This document shows positions 7,073 through 7,460 of a stretch of 7,460 bases of DNA, in pieces. Numbering within the stretch: the stretch's first letter is position 1; the number at the start of each line of letters is the position of its first letter. A model generated the notes under the pieces. The model was not told the origin of the DNA and did not search any database. It was given only the letters and a program-made list of their open reading frames with translations. Position numbers and translations under genes: made by a program. This stretch comes from Acidobacteriota bacterium. Its GTDB lineage: Bacteria > Acidobacteriota > Terriglobia > Terriglobales > Acidobacteriaceae. The stretch lies in assembly GCA_021781255.1 (NCBI GenBank), contig JAJXXG010000214.1, positions 1 through 7,460 of the forward strand, in the 5' to 3' direction.

Positions 7073-7086
7073 CGCATAGCTGTGCG
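7073..7086 (+). terminator. weak hairpin downstream of pckG
   Basis: CGCAT-AGCT-GTGCG forms a 5-bp stem (one G-U pair) about 60 bases after the pckG stop, followed by a mildly T-rich GATTCTTCC. It is the only terminator-like structure I find in this part and is weak. Confidence 0.22.
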
Positions 7087-7130
7087 GATTCTTCCACTTC
7101 AGAGATCTTTCCCGTTTTCTGGTACGTCGC

Positions 7131-7183
7131 CGGAAAATGATGCGCTGAAACTAAAAGACTTCAATTCGACGGTTCATTTTCCG
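7131..7183 (+). repeat. perfect 10-bp inverted repeat at the gltB promoter
   Basis: CGGAAAATGA (7131-7140) and TCATTTTCCG (7174-7183) are exact reverse complements, separated by 33 bases, with arm centres 43 bases apart, about four helical turns. The right arm ends 1 base before the TATATT hexamer, so a protein bound there would cover the promoter. The arrangement suits two half-sites for a regulator or a long stem-loop. The regulator is unknown. Confidence 0.55.
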
Positions 7184-7184
7184 T

Positions 7185-7190
7185 TATATT
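7185..7190 (+). promoter_or_regulatory. candidate -10 element for gltB (TATATT)
   Basis: TATATT matches the sigma-70 -10 at 5 of 6 and stands in the most AT-rich stretch of the gap. No good -35 box is present at 16-18 bases; the best is a poor TTCAAT at 7160 with 19 bases of spacing, which would fit an activator-dependent promoter. The start would be near 7197, leaving a leader of about 150 bases. Confidence 0.42.
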
Positions 7191-7221
7191 AAAATTGTCA
7201 GCAATATCCCAGACACGGCCG

Positions 7222-7281
7222 GGTTCGCTGTTGCGGACCTTCAAACAGAGCACAATGGCGACGCCCGACGGGAATTGCCAT
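7222..7281 (+). promoter_or_regulatory. structured gltB leader: two stem-loops
   Basis: Stem-loop 1 is GGTTCGC-TGTT-GCGGACC (7222-7239), 7 bp with one G-U pair. Stem-loop 2 spans 7255-7281: ATGGC pairs with GCCAT, then a symmetric 4x4 internal loop, then CCC-GAC-GGG. Neither is followed by a T-tract, so attenuation by termination is not indicated. The CCTTC at 7238-7242, partly in the 3' arm of stem-loop 1, is complementary to the GAAGG (7339-7343) of the gltB Shine-Dalgarno, though a 5-base match can be chance. Confidence 0.35.
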
Positions 7282-7348
7282 GTCAGCTGTGTATCTTTCT
7301 GCCAGTAACCGCTCGACGCACTGAAAAACGCTCAATCAGAAGGTAGCC

Positions 7349-7460
7349 ATGAACATTCCGGATTCCCGTCTCCGTACTCCTCAAGCCCAGGGTCTTTACG
7401 AACCACGCAATGAGCACGATGCCTGCGGCATGGGCCTCGTGGCGAGCATTCGCGGAGAGA
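7349..7460 (+). CDS. gltB: glutamate synthase large subunit, 5' end (runs off right edge)
   Basis: The first 37 codons are visible. After a short leader peptide comes GLYEPRNEHDACGMGLVAS (15-33), the diagnostic start of the glutamine amidotransferase domain of GltB. C26 should become the N-terminal catalytic nucleophile after removal of the 25-residue propeptide. The enzyme makes two glutamates from glutamine and 2-oxoglutarate, normally about 1500 residues with a gltD partner, neither visible here. The start is well supported: AGAAGG (7338-7343) lies 5 bases before the ATG. The gene probably has its own promoter in the gap after pckG. A short N-terminal match is distinctive for this family, so the assignment is strong despite the truncation. 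Confidence 0.92.
   Translation, partial: MNIPDSRLRTPQAQGLYEPRNEHDACGMGLVASIRGE

Larger units (their letters stand above)
7015..7348 (+). other. 334-base non-coding region between pckG and gltB
   Basis: No credible reading frame occupies this stretch. It holds a weak hairpin after pckG (7073-7086), an inverted repeat and AT-rich -10 for gltB (7131-7190), and a leader of about 150 bases with two stem-loops (7222-7281) leading to the gltB Shine-Dalgarno. I do not recognise any named riboswitch class in it. Confidence 0.7.

Overview
The window is moderately GC-rich bacterial chromosome with ordinary housekeeping gene density. I see no phage, transposon, CRISPR, tRNA or rRNA signal. The gene set suggests an Acidobacteriota genome, probably of the Terriglobia (Acidobacteriia) type: miaB followed directly by a bifunctional-nuclease (DUF151) gene, a GTP-type PEP carboxykinase, a small haem c lipoprotein, and an AAA+ ATPase of a type I associate with soil bacteria. 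This assignment rests on gene content and general familiarity, not on a database search.

Layout, left to right. (1) 1-373, minus strand: 5' part of a PaaI-type hotdog thioesterase that runs off the left edge. (2) 440-847, plus: a single-haem cytochrome c lipoprotein, divergent from the thioesterase. (3) 887-1519, minus: a class I SAM-dependent methyltransferase, convergent with the cytochrome gene. (4) 1669-2988 and 3023-3511, plus: miaB (tRNA ms2i6A37 methylthiotransferase) and a bifunctional nuclease family gene 34 bases later, probably one transcript. (5) 3731-5017, plus: an uncharacterised AAA+ ATPase with a helical, winged-helix-like N-terminus, its own promoter signals and a TTG start with a strong Shine-Dalgarno. 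(6) 5173-7014, plus: pckG, GTP-dependent PEP carboxykinase, behind a leader with strong hairpins. (7) 7349 to the right edge, plus: the first 37 codons of gltB (glutamate synthase large subunit), behind a 334-base non-coding region with a perfect long-spaced inverted repeat over its promoter and two leader stem-loops.

Functionally, pckG (oxaloacetate to PEP) and gltB (glutamine plus 2-oxoglutarate to glutamate) both act at the carbon/nitrogen junction around the TCA cycle, but each appears to be transcribed separately. miaB is translation-quality machinery. The least understood protein is the AAA+ ATPase, and the most structured DNA is in the upstream regions of pckG and gltB. I found no convincing new multi-gene system. 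The best candidates for a second look are the gltB inverted repeat, the pckG leader hairpin and the orphan ATPase.
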